Below are positions 52,032 to 61,614 of a stretch of DNA of 64,000 nt, piece by piece. The stretch's first letter is position 1; the number at the start of each line of letters is the position of its first letter. The notes beneath the pieces were generated by a model. It saw only the letters and a program-made list of their open reading frames with translations. It was not told the DNA's origin and made no database searches. The position numbers were made by a program, and so were the translations under genes. This DNA is from Epibacterium ulvae (GTDB lineage Bacteria > Pseudomonadota > Alphaproteobacteria > Rhodobacterales > Rhodobacteraceae): assembly GCF_018678075.1 (NCBI RefSeq), contig NZ_JAHHIR010000039.1, forward strand, positions 1 to 64,000, read 5' to 3'.

Positions 52032-53072
52032 TTACCCGATTGCTTTGAGGGTGTTTTCGTGCAAGGTCGCGGTCCAGTTCGGATCAGCGGCATAGATCGC
52101 CTCAACCAGCTCCATCACATCCAGCGCCTGTTGCGAGGTGCCGCATTTCAGTGGTGCGCCATCCACAACGGCGGCGTGGAACTCGGCGATCTCCTTGTCC
52201 CAGGAGTGATCCTCTGTAAAGCGGATTTCCTGTTGTTCAGGGTTGGGGATCGGATTGCCGGTGGAATCCAGACGGTTGAGCGCCACAGTGAGCACCTCAG
52301 CCCCGTAGCTGCCCGAGGCCGACAGGATGCCATCCACCGAGATAAACCCATTGCGCATATAAAGTTCAAGTCGGAAAGTATGCTGCCATTGGGTTGCCGA
52401 AGAATGCACCGAGGCAACAATGCCATCGGGGTTTTTCATCAGGGCAAAGGCGTTGTCTTCAACCGGGACATCGGTCCAGAAATTGCGCTGCACAAAGCTT
52501 TGGACTTCGGTGAAACGACCGGCGAACATCTGGAACAGATCCAGCATATGGATGCCTTGGTCGATCAGGATACCGCCGCCTGATTGTTCGGGATCGTTGC
52601 GCCAGTTCTGGGCATAGTTCGGCCCGCCCGCCTTACCGTAAACGCCGCGCATGAAGTAAAGGTCACCCATGGTGCCCGCCTGGATGAGTTTTTGCGCCTC
52701 TTCAATGGCGTCATGCACGCGATGATTGAAGCCGAATTTCAACACCACCCCATTGGCGGCCTCTTCGGCGACCATCATACGCCGGACATCTCCTGAGTTT
52801 CGCCCCGGCGGTTTTTCGGAAAACACATGTTTGCCGCGTGCCAAAGCGGTGCAGACCACATCGGGGATCATCATGTTGGGGACGCTGCAGACAATCACAT
52901 CAGGATCATAGTCGTAGACTGCCATCGGTTCGGTGACCATGGGCACTGAAGCGCCTGGATCAATCGCAGTATCACAGGCCACGACCACGTCAAACCCGCC
53001 ATGGCGATCCATGGCGTCATGACGAATGCGGCCCATTTTCCCATAACCGATAATTGCTGCACGCAAAGTCAT
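52032..53072 (-). CDS. Gfo/Idh/MocA-family oxidoreductase
   Basis: 346 residues. AAIIGYGKMGRIRHDAM is the N-terminal dinucleotide-binding motif (GxGxxG), VFSEKPPGRN contains the EKP signature of the family, and GGILIDQGIHMLDLFQMFAGRF has the conserved GG-x2-D-x2-H. Members oxidise or reduce sugars and sugar acids with NAD(P). It is the first gene of the operon ending with the SMP-30-like gene, and a sugar oxidised here could yield a lactone for that enzyme. The promoter must be in the 258-base gap upstream. Substrate unknown. Confidence 0.93.
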   Translation of the reverse strand: MTLRAAIIGYGKMGRIRHDAMDRHGGFDVVVACDTAIDPGASVPMVTEPMAVYDYDPDVIVCSVPNMMIPDVVCTALARGKHVFSEKPPGRNSGDVRRMMVAEEAANGVVLKFGFNHRVHDAIEEAQKLIQAGTMGDLYFMRGVYGKAGGPNYAQNWRNDPEQSGGGILIDQGIHMLDLFQMFAGRFTEVQSFVQRNFWTDVPVEDNAFALMKNPDGIVASVHSSATQWQHTFRLELYMRNGFISVDGILSASGSYGAEVLTVALNRLDSTGNPIPNPEQQEIRFTEDHSWDKEIAEFHAAVVDGAPLKCGTSQQALDVMELVEAIYAADPNWTATLHENTLKAIG

Positions 53073-53330
53073 ATCCGTCCACTCTTTGATTTGGCGCAGA
53101 AGGTGTCATGTGCCGTCATTTTTGCCCTGATCGGCGCCAACAGTCGAGTTGATGCGCAGGGATTGTCGCAACTTTACTGATCCCCTATGGAGGACGCAAG
53201 CGCCAAGGTGCCCAGGTGGAAACTCAAGTGTTTGCAGAGGCAGATGGTGTGTCTGAGATTTGATTTTTTACTCTAAAGGTCAAAGGTTTATATTGGATTT
53301 TGCAGCGCTTCTTGGAAATGTGACAAAATT

Positions 53331-54080
53331 ATGAAGAAGATGAGGATGACGGGGATGGAACAGGTGATTGCGGCCTTAAACGTAGCGCGCACCAATGGGG
53401 AACAGGCGCGGTTGGAAAGCGCGGATTTGCCAGCAGATATTTCTGCCGCATATGCCGTTGCAATGGCCCAGGTCGCGGAGGTGGCGGGGTGGAAAATTGG
53501 TGGGGCAAATCCTTGGTCTCGCGCGGTTTTTGACAATCAGGAGGTCTTTGTTGGCCCGCTCAAACCCAGCGAGGTCAGTCTGGGCTGTGCGACGCTTTCC
53601 TTGGCAGGATTGGTGGCGCCTCTGGGGGAGCCCGAGCTGATGTTGGAGATCGCAGACCCCCAGGGCAAGACCGCGGAAGAGCGCTTCTCTCGGATGGGGT
53701 TGGGGATTGAAATCCCTGCGTCGGTTTTGCCGGACGTATTGAAACCGGAGCTGATGGGGCAGGTTTGCGACCGCGCCGGTGCCGGTCATCTGTGGATTTC
53801 TGGGCTGATACAATTTGACGCGGATAGGTTGAGTGCGCCGTTTGACGCCCAATTCACCCATAATGGTGCAGAGCCGGTTGTAGCTACCAGCGCCAATGTG
53901 ATCGCAGGCCCATTGGGCGCCACCGAGGAATTTCTGATGCTGGCGCAGCGTTACGCTTTCCCGGTGGCCTCGGGGCAATGGATCGCGACTGGTGGTTTGT
54001 GCCCGGCGGTGGCTTTGCAGCCGGGAGATCAGCTGCGGTTGACCGCCTGGGGAGAAGATCTACGGCTACAGTTCACCTGA
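53331..54080 (+). CDS. MhpD/2-keto-4-pentenoate hydratase-like (FAH superfamily) protein
   Basis: 249 residues with several possible start Met codons (53331, 53346, 53355). AGWKIGGANPWSRAVFDNQEVFVGPL and PLGEPELMLEI, with the metal-binding E-x-E, resemble 2-keto-4-pentenoate hydratases. The C-terminal GPLGATEEFLMLAQRYAFPVASGQWIATGGL is the typical ending. The family hydrates or decarboxylates 2-oxo acids. It is on the plus strand, divergent from the oxidoreductase operon, and converges 4 bases from the DUF2793 gene. A role in the same sugar-acid metabolism is possible but not shown. Confidence 0.8.
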   Translation: MKKMRMTGMEQVIAALNVARTNGEQARLESADLPADISAAYAVAMAQVAEVAGWKIGGANPWSRAVFDNQEVFVGPLKPSEVSLGCATLSLAGLVAPLGEPELMLEIADPQGKTAEERFSRMGLGIEIPASVLPDVLKPELMGQVCDRAGAGHLWISGLIQFDADRLSAPFDAQFTHNGAEPVVATSANVIAGPLGATEEFLMLAQRYAFPVASGQWIATGGLCPAVALQPGDQLRLTAWGEDLRLQFT

Positions 54081-54084
54081 TCCC

Positions 54085-55236
54085 TCACCGCACCAGCCAG
54101 CGTTCAAGGCCTCCGTCCAGCTCTTGCAACCGCCGCCAGCGGGGATCTGTGGGTTGGCCTGCGCGCAAGGTCAGCTTGCCCAGAAGGCCCACCATGGCCC
54201 ATTCGGGGCGCTCGGTGCGGGGAATATAGACCTGATTAGGGTCGAGATCGGGGGAGATTTCCCCGGTGCGGCTGCCAAAGGCATCGCGCATATACTTGCC
54301 CTGCCATTCGCCCAGATCTGCATCGCCCAGGAGGGTTGGCGCGGATGAGATCACGCCGATGGGGATTTCGCCTGCTTGGGCGGTGCGGATCTTGTCACCT
54401 TCTAGCACCACCGAGATCCCGCGCCGGTCTGCGCCCTCAGAGTTGCCATCACCCCATTCAAAAAACTCTGCATAATCGGCTCCGCCCGATTGCCAGCTGC
54501 CTGCGGCCATGCCGTCGCCTGTGGCGGTCAGGCGGAACTGGGGGGTGCCTGCGGCCTCGGCCAGCAGCAGATCCTCGCTGGTGCCGGGCTGCGACAGGCG
54601 CAGACGGGGGGCGGCGCCGGCCGACAGGACCAGCGCATCGGCAAATGTGCTGCCATCGGCGCTGAGCTTCAGGCTCAGATCATCGGTGCCGGTCAGACCG
54701 ATTTCGGCGCGACCACTGAAATTGGACTGCAGCAACAGGCTGGCGGTGTCGCTGGGGCTGGCCTTGTTCAATTTGACCTGATGGCCGGCGCCTGCATGGG
54801 TGAACAGGCTGGCGGGGGCGGCAACTGCCAGTCGGTTGGTGTCATCGGCCGGGGTGGCCACGCCGATCCGGGGGGTTGCCAGACAGGGCAGGGGCATCCA
54901 GGCACCGTCCTGCCAGACCCGCATCTGCCCGTCTCGCTGATCCCAGATATGCCAGCCGGGGTGGGGGGCGAGAAACAGCCAGCCGCCGCCAGATTCTACA
55001 CCTTGCCAGATGGCCAGGCGATGGGCCTGTCCGGCCCAGGCGGCATTGGGGGCAGCCCCCAGCGCATAGGCCGCGCCAAGGGTGGGGGCGATGGGGGGCA
55101 CTTGGGCGTCGATCTCTTGTACCACCAGCTGCACCAAACCATCCAGACGGCGCAGCGCCTCATTGTGGGTCACATGTTTCTGGGCCTGGGCAGGCAGGAT
55201 GAAAGGCAGATCCAGACGGGGAGAGAGATCGGGCAT
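54085..55236 (-). CDS. DUF2793 protein with a Peptidase_G2-like autoproteolytic C-terminal domain
   Basis: About 383 residues from ATG 55236; 55245 is also in frame. PRLDLPFILPAQAQKHVTHNEALRRLDGLVQLVV is the DUF2793 start, known from phage and phage-like tail proteins of alphaproteobacteria. The C-terminal part ADYAEFFEWGDGNSEGADRRGISVVLEGDKIRTAQAGEIPIGVISSAPTLLGDADLGEWQGKYM matches the IMC autoproteolysis domain (Peptidase_G2) that matures trimeric phage tail or fibre proteins. So it may be a fibre-like or surface-displayed protein, not an enzyme of sugar metabolism. No phage structural genes are near. Domain calls are from pattern recognition. Confidence 0.75.
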   Translation of the reverse strand: MPDLSPRLDLPFILPAQAQKHVTHNEALRRLDGLVQLVVQEIDAQVPPIAPTLGAAYALGAAPNAAWAGQAHRLAIWQGVESGGGWLFLAPHPGWHIWDQRDGQMRVWQDGAWMPLPCLATPRIGVATPADDTNRLAVAAPASLFTHAGAGHQVKLNKASPSDTASLLLQSNFSGRAEIGLTGTDDLSLKLSADGSTFADALVLSAGAAPRLRLSQPGTSEDLLLAEAAGTPQFRLTATGDGMAAGSWQSGGADYAEFFEWGDGNSEGADRRGISVVLEGDKIRTAQAGEIPIGVISSAPTLLGDADLGEWQGKYMRDAFGSRTGEISPDLDPNQVYIPRTERPEWAMVGLLGKLTLRAGQPTDPRWRRLQELDGGLERWLVR

Positions 55237-55556
55237 GAGGCGCACTCCGGCTTGGGCTGTGAGAGGACGCCACTCTCGCAGAGCCGGGTCAACGCGCCCC
55301 TAAGGGGGCGTACGCAGGGCGCGCAACACCCAGCATTCAAAAAGCCGGGTACAGGCAGTGGCTAGACCGGGACCGGACAGGGGGCAGAGGGGGCCGCGTG
55401 CGGACAAAAGGGGATCAAAGCACGTCGGCAATCGGGCAGATTGTTCTTAGATTGAAGACAATATCCATGGTTTCGCCGCAATCCGGTGCCGGTCGCGGGC
55501 TGATCACAACCCCAAAGTGTTCAAACAAGGCGAATTTGCGACGCGTGGGGGCGGCG

Positions 55557-58196
55557 ATGGATTTCAGATTTTATGGTGGTTTTGGCAAGGCGCAGGGGGT
55601 GGCGGATCTGCTGCTGGTGCCCGGTGCGGGCGGCGCCTATCTGGTGGCGGTCGAACGGCTGGGCGGGGGGCTGCGCAGCTATGGGACCGCCACATTGACA
55701 GAGCGCGATTACCGCCCGCATCAGGGGGCGAACCTGCTCACTGGAGCGGCTGTTGCCTTGGGCGGGGACAGCGGGCGGCTTTTGCTGGCGGGCAGCGATC
55801 TGGCCCGGCTGGACAGTCATCTGGTCAGCAGCAGCGGTACGATTGCCGCGCAGACCAGCTGGAGCCTGCCCGGTCTTGCCCAGGGGGCTGAGGTTTCAAC
55901 CCTGACCAGCACCACCAGCCAGGGACAGGCGCTGGTCTATGGGGTGGCCGACGGGGCGCTGCGGGGCTGGCAGGTGTCTGAGACCGGCAGCGCCAGCGCG
56001 GTTGCACGTTCTGGTGGCGCTGCGCCCTATGGGCAGGCGGGATCACCGGGGCCTGTGGCGTTGGATGTGGTCACCACCGGCAGCAGTCAGATCCTGGTGG
56101 CGGCGGATGCGGGCCTGGGCGGGCTGCGCAGCTACCGGATTGCGGCCGGAACCGGGGCGCTGACGCCTGCGGATGAGCTGGGCCGTGACCAAGGGCTGGG
56201 CATTGCAGCCCCGACGGCGGTGGATGCGATCATCGCCTATGGGCAGGCCTGGGTGGTGCTGGCGGCTGCGGGCACCAGCAGCCTCAGCGTGATGGCGGTG
56301 GCGGCCAACGGCGATCTGACCCTGGTGGATCATGCCATCGACAGTCTGGGCAGCCGGTTTGGTCAGGTCACCGCGGTGGAGAGTTTTGTGGTGGATGGCC
56401 ATGCCTTTGTGCTGGTGGCGGGGGGCGATGGCGGCATGGATCTGTTGCGGCTGCTGCCCTCGGGGCATTTGGTGCAGGCCGCCCAGGTTCTTCATGCGCC
56501 GGGGCAGGGGCTGCAGAATGTCACCGCGATTGAGACCCGTGTCACGGGGGATACCGTGTCGATCTTTGTCGCCTCCGAAGGGGGGCTGAACGCAGATGGT
56601 GAGGGGATCGCGCGTTATGGTTTCAGCCGGGCGGCGCTGGGGCAGGTGGCAACCGCCAGCGCCGCCACGCTCAGCGGGACGGCGGGCGATGATCTGCTGA
56701 TAGGCAATGGCACCGCTACCACGATCACCGGCGGGGCGGGCGATGATATGTTGGTGGCATCGGCTCCTGGCGACCGGCTGGAGGGCGGCGCAGGCGCGGA
56801 TTTCTATGTCATCGCGCCGGGGCGTGCGGGGGCAGACCGGGACCGGGTGGTTATCGCCGGGTTTGAACCGGGTCACGACCAACTGGATCTGAGCCTGTTG
56901 GAGGGGTTGCGCAGCCTGTCCCAGCTGCAGGTAGAGGCGCGCCACAATGGGATCGACTTGCACTGGCAGGGCGGTGAAATTCGTGTCGAAAGCCGGGATG
57001 GCGGCTCTCTCTCTCTCACGGATCTTTGGCCTCAAGGCTGGAAGCGCGCCCATCACCTGCCCTTGGGAGAAACCTTGCCCGCCACGGCCGACGACGACAC
57101 CGTTGTTTCCGGGGGCGGAAGTGACGGCAGCGTAACCCTTGTGGGGGGGGGCGGTGACGATAGGCTTGCGGGGCAGGCCGGGGCTGATGTGTTGGAGGGA
57201 GGAGCAGGGCGCGATCATCTTTTGGGGGCGGCGGGCAATGACACGCTTAGAGGTGGGGCTGGTGGCGACCAACTGGAGGGCGGCGACGGTGCTGATCAGC
57301 TTGACGGTGGCCGCGGCAATGACACGTTGATCGGCGGCAACGGTGCGGATCAATTGCTGGGGGGCGACGGGGCCGACAGGCTGGATGGCGGGCAGGGTGC
57401 CGATACCCTGCGTGGAGAGGCGGGTGCCGATCACATATTTGGCGACCAGGACGACGATTTCCTATGGGGTGGCAGTGGCAATGACAGCCTGTTCGGAGGC
57501 AGCGGCGCCGATCAACTGTGGGGAGAGGCCGGCCATGATGTGCTGCAGGGCGGCGGCGGGTCAGACGCGATTCACGGTGCTGCGGGGCGCGATAGCATCT
57601 GGGGCGGCGGTGGTCACGATGACATCTGGGGTGGCGCGGGCCGGGATCAGATATGGGGTAAAAACGGCGCGGATGACATTCGGGGCAATGGCGGGCAGGA
57701 CACGATCCAGGGCCAGCAGGGCAATGATGCGATTTATGGCGACGCCGGTGCTGATGTTTTAAATGGCAATGGTGGCCACGACGATATCTGGGGCGGCGCG
57801 GGCCGGGACCGTGTCTCTGGTGGCAACAAGGGGGATCACCTGCGGGGGGGGCGCGGAGATGATCGCCTGTATGGGCAGCGGGGCCATGACCTGCTGGAGG
57901 GGCAGCAGGGCGATGACAGGCTGCGGGGCGGTACGGGAAATGACACGTTACGCGGCGGGTTAGGGGCGGATGTGTTTATTTTTGATGACAGCAATGGCCG
58001 TGACTGGGTGTTGGATTTTACCCAAGGGGAAGATGTGCTGCATCTGCGGTTTCTTAGGAGAGAGGGCGCGCAACGCCTGTCTGACGTAGGGATCCACCAA
58101 AATGGCGTGGATCTGGTGCTGGATATTGGCACCGGCCAGATCACATTGGCCGATCAGGCCGGCCTGCAGCTGGAGGTGGATGATTTTCTATTCTGA
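55557..58196 (+). CDS. RTX (hemolysin-type calcium-binding) repeat protein with beta-propeller-like N-terminus
   Basis: About 880 residues from ATG 55557 (MDFRFYGGFGKAQ); in-frame starts at 55398 or 55467 would add a low-complexity stretch. The first 370 residues contain repeated blocks of LLVPGAGGAYLVAV-type strands, consistent with a beta-propeller. Two RTX parts follow: a short block near 56676-56810 and about 30 tandem nonapeptides (GGxGxDxLx) at about 57130-57970, which bind calcium outside the cell. The C-terminus (VLDIGTGQITLADQAGLQLEVDDFLF) has the type I secretion-target look. No HlyB/D/TolC genes are near, so its exporter is elsewhere. Convergent with the serralysin-like gene. Confidence 0.85.
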   Translation: MDFRFYGGFGKAQGVADLLLVPGAGGAYLVAVERLGGGLRSYGTATLTERDYRPHQGANLLTGAAVALGGDSGRLLLAGSDLARLDSHLVSSSGTIAAQTSWSLPGLAQGAEVSTLTSTTSQGQALVYGVADGALRGWQVSETGSASAVARSGGAAPYGQAGSPGPVALDVVTTGSSQILVAADAGLGGLRSYRIAAGTGALTPADELGRDQGLGIAAPTAVDAIIAYGQAWVVLAAAGTSSLSVMAVAANGDLTLVDHAIDSLGSRFGQVTAVESFVVDGHAFVLVAGGDGGMDLLRLLPSGHLVQAAQVLHAPGQGLQNVTAIETRVTGDTVSIFVASEGGLNADGEGIARYGFSRAALGQVATASAATLSGTAGDDLLIGNGTATTITGGAGDDMLVASAPGDRLEGGAGADFYVIAPGRAGADRDRVVIAGFEPGHDQLDLSLLEGLRSLSQLQVEARHNGIDLHWQGGEIRVESRDGGSLSLTDLWPQGWKRAHHLPLGETLPATADDDTVVSGGGSDGSVTLVGGGGDDRLAGQAGADVLEGGAGRDHLLGAAGNDTLRGGAGGDQLEGGDGADQLDGGRGNDTLIGGNGADQLLGGDGADRLDGGQGADTLRGEAGADHIFGDQDDDFLWGGSGNDSLFGGSGADQLWGEAGHDVLQGGGGSDAIHGAAGRDSIWGGGGHDDIWGGAGRDQIWGKNGADDIRGNGGQDTIQGQQGNDAIYGDAGADVLNGNGGHDDIWGGAGRDRVSGGNKGDHLRGGRGDDRLYGQRGHDLLEGQQGDDRLRGGTGNDTLRGGLGADVFIFDDSNGRDWVLDFTQGEDVLHLRFLRREGAQRLSDVGIHQNGVDLVLDIGTGQITLADQAGLQLEVDDFLF

Positions 58197-58216
58197 CACA
58201 AGACCAGCAGGCCAGG

Positions 58217-59824
58217 CTAGAACAGAAACTGATCCGCGCTGAGATCGCTGAGATCCACATCCAGCAGCCACATATTGTTGCCTGCGTCATCGCGGATCAC
58301 AACCCCGGTGTCGGTGGCCTGCATACGGGCCCCAGAGATACCTTGAGACCCTGTGAGACCCTGAAAATCAGTGATCCCGGCGGCGCGGCTGAGGTCAATT
58401 CGATCGCCCTCAGCGCGGGTGAAATCGAGCACCTGATCTGCACCGCTCGCAAAGACAAAAATATCAACACCCGCACCCCCGGTCAGCACGTCGTTGCCGT
58501 TGCCGCCATTCACGATGTCGCGGCCTGCCCCGCCGTATAACCGGTCATTGCCATTATCGCCCCACAACAGGTCATCACCTGCCTGCCCCCTCAGAAGATC
58601 AGAACCTCCCCCCCCGGCCAAGCGATCCTGACCACTGCCCCCATTCAGCGTATCCTGGTGCTGCCCACCAACCAACCGGTCATCACCGTCCTTGCCATGC
58701 AGACGGTCACGTCCTTTGTGGCCAAATATCTGGTCATTGCCGCTGTCGCCAAACAGCTTGTCGCGCCCCGCCAACCCGGCGATCCGGTCGTCGCCTGCCC
58801 CGCCACGTATCTTGTTGCCGGTTGGGTTGCCGGTGATCCAGTCGTCCCCATCACCGCCCCAAGCCTGTTCGATGAAATTGACCACCCGGCCGTCTTCACG
58901 CACCTTGGCGGCCACGGCGACATTATCGGTGACACCGCCAATGGAGGAATAGTGCCCGGCGCGCAGGTCGATATGGGCATCTTGGGTGAAATCGGACGCA
59001 TCCAGCAGGTCGGTCCCTCCGCCATCCCAAATGGTCAGGATCACATCACGTAAGCGCCCGTCTTCGCCCCGGATCTGCATATTGGTGGCCCCGTATTGAA
59101 AGGCGCGCTCGGCCTGACTGGCAAACCCGTCGCCCGCCCCCAGATAGACGGTGGCCGTGTTGCGGGTCTCGGTATTGGCGCCATAAAGCGCCTGCGTGGC
59201 TTGAATGTCCCAAACCATTGGGGTCAGTGGAAAGGCCGCCATCCGGGGGTTTTCCAAAAATTGAGACGGGTGATCCACATAGGACATCACCGTGTATTTG
59301 GCACTGCTGTTTGGGTCGTCGGGGCGATCATTGGGATGGCTGAGACCCAGCGCATGGCCCAGTTCATGCAAGTAGGTGTACCAGCTGGAGTGACCGGTTA
59401 CCGGACCCACGCCCGGGACATTTTGCTGATCAAACCCGGCATTGACCCAGATGTCACCGCTGTGAGATCCAAACCGCCCCAGAACATCCGCATTGGGGTA
59501 ATAGGCAAACCCATAAAGGCCGGTTTGAAATTCGGCGCTGCCGATGACGATATCGGCGTTGCTGCCGCCACCCTGAACCAGATTGACAGTTGCGACCTCG
59601 TTCCAGCGGGCAATCGATGCCGCCATCATGGCGCGTTCGCGGGCATCCATGGCAAACCCGGCAAAGCTGCCAAAGGAGGTGCCGCCAATGTCCCAGCCCG
59701 CGCCTGAACGGTAATAGCTGGGTGGGGTTGAGGTGATGAAATCATAACGCAGTACCTCATCGCCTGCGTGCCAGGCCCGCTCCCCATCGGCCATCAAGGA
59801 TCGATAATCGCTGTATTCGGGCAT
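58217..59824 (-). CDS. Serralysin-family (M10) metalloprotease with RTX repeats
   Basis: 535 residues. HELGHALGLSHP at 153-164 is the zinc site HExxHxxGxxH, and YTVMSYVDHP (Met180) is the Met-turn. After a linker with strand repeats (AERAFQYGATNMQIRGED), about 10 RTX nonapeptides occupy residues 335-465, and the end VDIFVFASGADQVLDFTRAEGDRIDLSRAAGI and C-terminal WLLDVDLSDLSADQFLF is a type I secretion signal. There is no N-terminal signal peptide. It would be a secreted, calcium-stabilised protease, perhaps releasing cells or remodelling the surface (inference). Its C-terminus resembles that of the convergent RTX gene. Confidence 0.93.
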   Translation of the reverse strand: MPEYSDYRSLMADGERAWHAGDEVLRYDFITSTPPSYYRSGAGWDIGGTSFGSFAGFAMDARERAMMAASIARWNEVATVNLVQGGGSNADIVIGSAEFQTGLYGFAYYPNADVLGRFGSHSGDIWVNAGFDQQNVPGVGPVTGHSSWYTYLHELGHALGLSHPNDRPDDPNSSAKYTVMSYVDHPSQFLENPRMAAFPLTPMVWDIQATQALYGANTETRNTATVYLGAGDGFASQAERAFQYGATNMQIRGEDGRLRDVILTIWDGGGTDLLDASDFTQDAHIDLRAGHYSSIGGVTDNVAVAAKVREDGRVVNFIEQAWGGDGDDWITGNPTGNKIRGGAGDDRIAGLAGRDKLFGDSGNDQIFGHKGRDRLHGKDGDDRLVGGQHQDTLNGGSGQDRLAGGGGSDLLRGQAGDDLLWGDNGNDRLYGGAGRDIVNGGNGNDVLTGGAGVDIFVFASGADQVLDFTRAEGDRIDLSRAAGITDFQGLTGSQGISGARMQATDTGVVIRDDAGNNMWLLDVDLSDLSADQFLF

Positions 59825-60160
59825 GGCAGTTCCCTCCTTCGTTTCCCATTTGTTCCAAATCTACCTATGGGTGATTAAGGAAAGGCTATTTGAAAACAAA
59901 AAGAGAACATCCATCACTGCATGAAGGACCTAAATTGCAGTTAGGTGCTCCGTGACGGTTGCGCGTGACATAGGAGGTGACATGGGCATGGGCAGGATAT
60001 GTCTGACGTATACACGACTGACATTTGGGGTTTTTAGCACCTCTCGGCCTTTGGTGTGCTCTGACGTCAATGCAGGATCATTTGTGCCGACTGCAGGCTT
60101 GAGAATGGGCGATATAATCCGTAGGACTATCATACAATTTCAGTTTGCAGGTACATCAGC
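59825..60160. other. Divergent regulatory region between the serralysin gene and manC
   Basis: 336 bases without a gene. A perfect TATAAT at 60113-60118 lies 42 bases before the manC ATG and may be its -10 box; no good -35 hexamer is at the right distance. The serralysin promoter must lie near 59840-59900, which is AT-rich. I see no clear operator. Confidence 0.45.
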
Positions 60161-61585
60161 ATGACCATTACCCCTGTTCTTCTGTGCGGCGGCTCCGGCA
60201 CCCGGCTTTGGCCTTTGTCACGCAAAAGCTACCCCAAGCAATTTGTGCCGCTGGTGGGGGAGTCGACGCTGTTTCAGGCCTCTAGCCAGCGCCTGTCGGG
60301 GGCGGGTTATGGCGCGCCTGTGGTGCTGACCAATTCCGATTTCCGCTTTATTGTCACCGAACAGCTGTTGGAGGTGGGGATCGACCCCGGCGCCATATTG
60401 ATCGAACCCGAAGGGCGCAATACCGCGCCTGCGGTACTGGCGGCGGCCCTGTGGTTGGAGAAGACCGACCCAGACGGGTTGATGCTGGTGGCGCCCTCAG
60501 ATCATGTGGTGCCGGATCCCGAAGCCTTTCGCGCCGCGGTCGCCGCCGGGGAAGAGCGCGCACGCGCAGGCCGGCTGGTGACCTTTGGCATCAAGCCGAC
60601 CCATGCGGAAACCGGCTATGGCTACCTGGAACTCGAGGGCGATCCCGGTGATTTTGCGCCTGTGCCGCTGGCGCTGAAACGCTTTGTGGAGAAACCCGAC
60701 CTGAAAACCGCCGAAGCGATGCTGGCCTCGGGTCAGTATCTGTGGAACGCGGGGATTTTCCTGTTCTCGGTGAAAACCATTCTGGCGGCTTTCCGTGCCC
60801 ATGCGCCGGATCTGATGGCGCCGGTGCAGGGGGCGGTGGATCAGGGCAAGACCGATCTGGGCTTCTTGCGTCTGGACCCTGCGGCCTGGAGCGGGGCTGA
60901 AGATATCTCGATCGATTATGCGGTGATGGAGCGGGCCGATAACCTGACGGTGGTGCCCTTTGCGGCTGGCTGGTCCGATCTGGGCGGCTGGGACGCGGTC
61001 TGGCGCGAAAGCAGCCCCGACGCGGCCGGGGTTGTGACCTCGGATAATGCCACCGCAATTGATTGTGAAAACAGCCTGCTGCGGTCCGAGGATGCCAGCC
61101 TGGAAGTGGTGGGGATTGGCCTCAAAGATATCATCACGGTCGCCATGCCCGATGCGGTTCTGGTCGCCGATGCCTCCCGCGCGCAGGATGTGAAAAAAGC
61201 CGTGGCCGCGCTCAAGGAAAAATCCGCCAAACAGGCGGTGCAATTCCCCAAGGATCACCGCCCTTGGGGTTGGTTTGAAAGCCTGGTGGTGGGCGAGCGA
61301 TTCCAGGTGAAGCGTATTCTGGTGCACCCGGGTGCGGCCCTGTCGTTGCAAAGCCATCACCACCGCTCGGAACATTGGATTGTGGTGGAGGGTACCGCCA
61401 AGGTCACGGTGGATGATACCGTGCAATTGGTGAGCGAGAACCAGTCAGTCTATATTCCCCTCGGCGCCACCCACCGGATGGAAAACCCCGGCAAAGTACC
61501 AATGGTGCTGATCGAAGTGCAGACCGGCAGCTATTTGGGCGAAGACGACATCATCCGCTATGAGGATGTCTATGCCCGCACATAA
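60161..61585 (+). CDS. manC: Mannose-1-phosphate guanylyltransferase/mannose-6-phosphate isomerase
   Basis: 474 residues, the bifunctional length. LCGGSGTRLWPLSRKSYPKQFVPL is the GDP-mannose pyrophosphorylase signature, FVEKPDLKTAEAML and WNAGIFLF follow, and DLGGWDAVW closes the first domain. The C-terminal cupin (about 350-474) is the type II phosphomannose isomerase: RPWGWFESLV, QVKRILVHPGAALSLQSHHHRSEHWIVVEGTAKVTV and IPLGATHRMENPGKVP with the metal-binding His residues. It gives GDP-mannose for mannosyl transfer or for GDP-fucose/rhamnose. No phosphomannomutase gene is in the window. A hairpin follows the stop. Confidence 0.95.
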   Translation: MTITPVLLCGGSGTRLWPLSRKSYPKQFVPLVGESTLFQASSQRLSGAGYGAPVVLTNSDFRFIVTEQLLEVGIDPGAILIEPEGRNTAPAVLAAALWLEKTDPDGLMLVAPSDHVVPDPEAFRAAVAAGEERARAGRLVTFGIKPTHAETGYGYLELEGDPGDFAPVPLALKRFVEKPDLKTAEAMLASGQYLWNAGIFLFSVKTILAAFRAHAPDLMAPVQGAVDQGKTDLGFLRLDPAAWSGAEDISIDYAVMERADNLTVVPFAAGWSDLGGWDAVWRESSPDAAGVVTSDNATAIDCENSLLRSEDASLEVVGIGLKDIITVAMPDAVLVADASRAQDVKKAVAALKEKSAKQAVQFPKDHRPWGWFESLVVGERFQVKRILVHPGAALSLQSHHHRSEHWIVVEGTAKVTVDDTVQLVSENQSVYIPLGATHRMENPGKVPMVLIEVQTGSYLGEDDIIRYEDVYART

Positions 61586-61614
61586 GCCATGCGCTGTTGC
61601 AAAGATAACAAGCG

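Noticed and set aside
56043-57434. A 463-codon open frame opposite the RTX gene
   Set aside because: Shadow of the repetitive GGxGxD coding sequence; no independent evidence.
57130-57970. Dense short repeats that look array-like
   Set aside because: They are protein-coding nonapeptide RTX repeats in frame, not CRISPR; there are no equal-length spacers and no cas genes.
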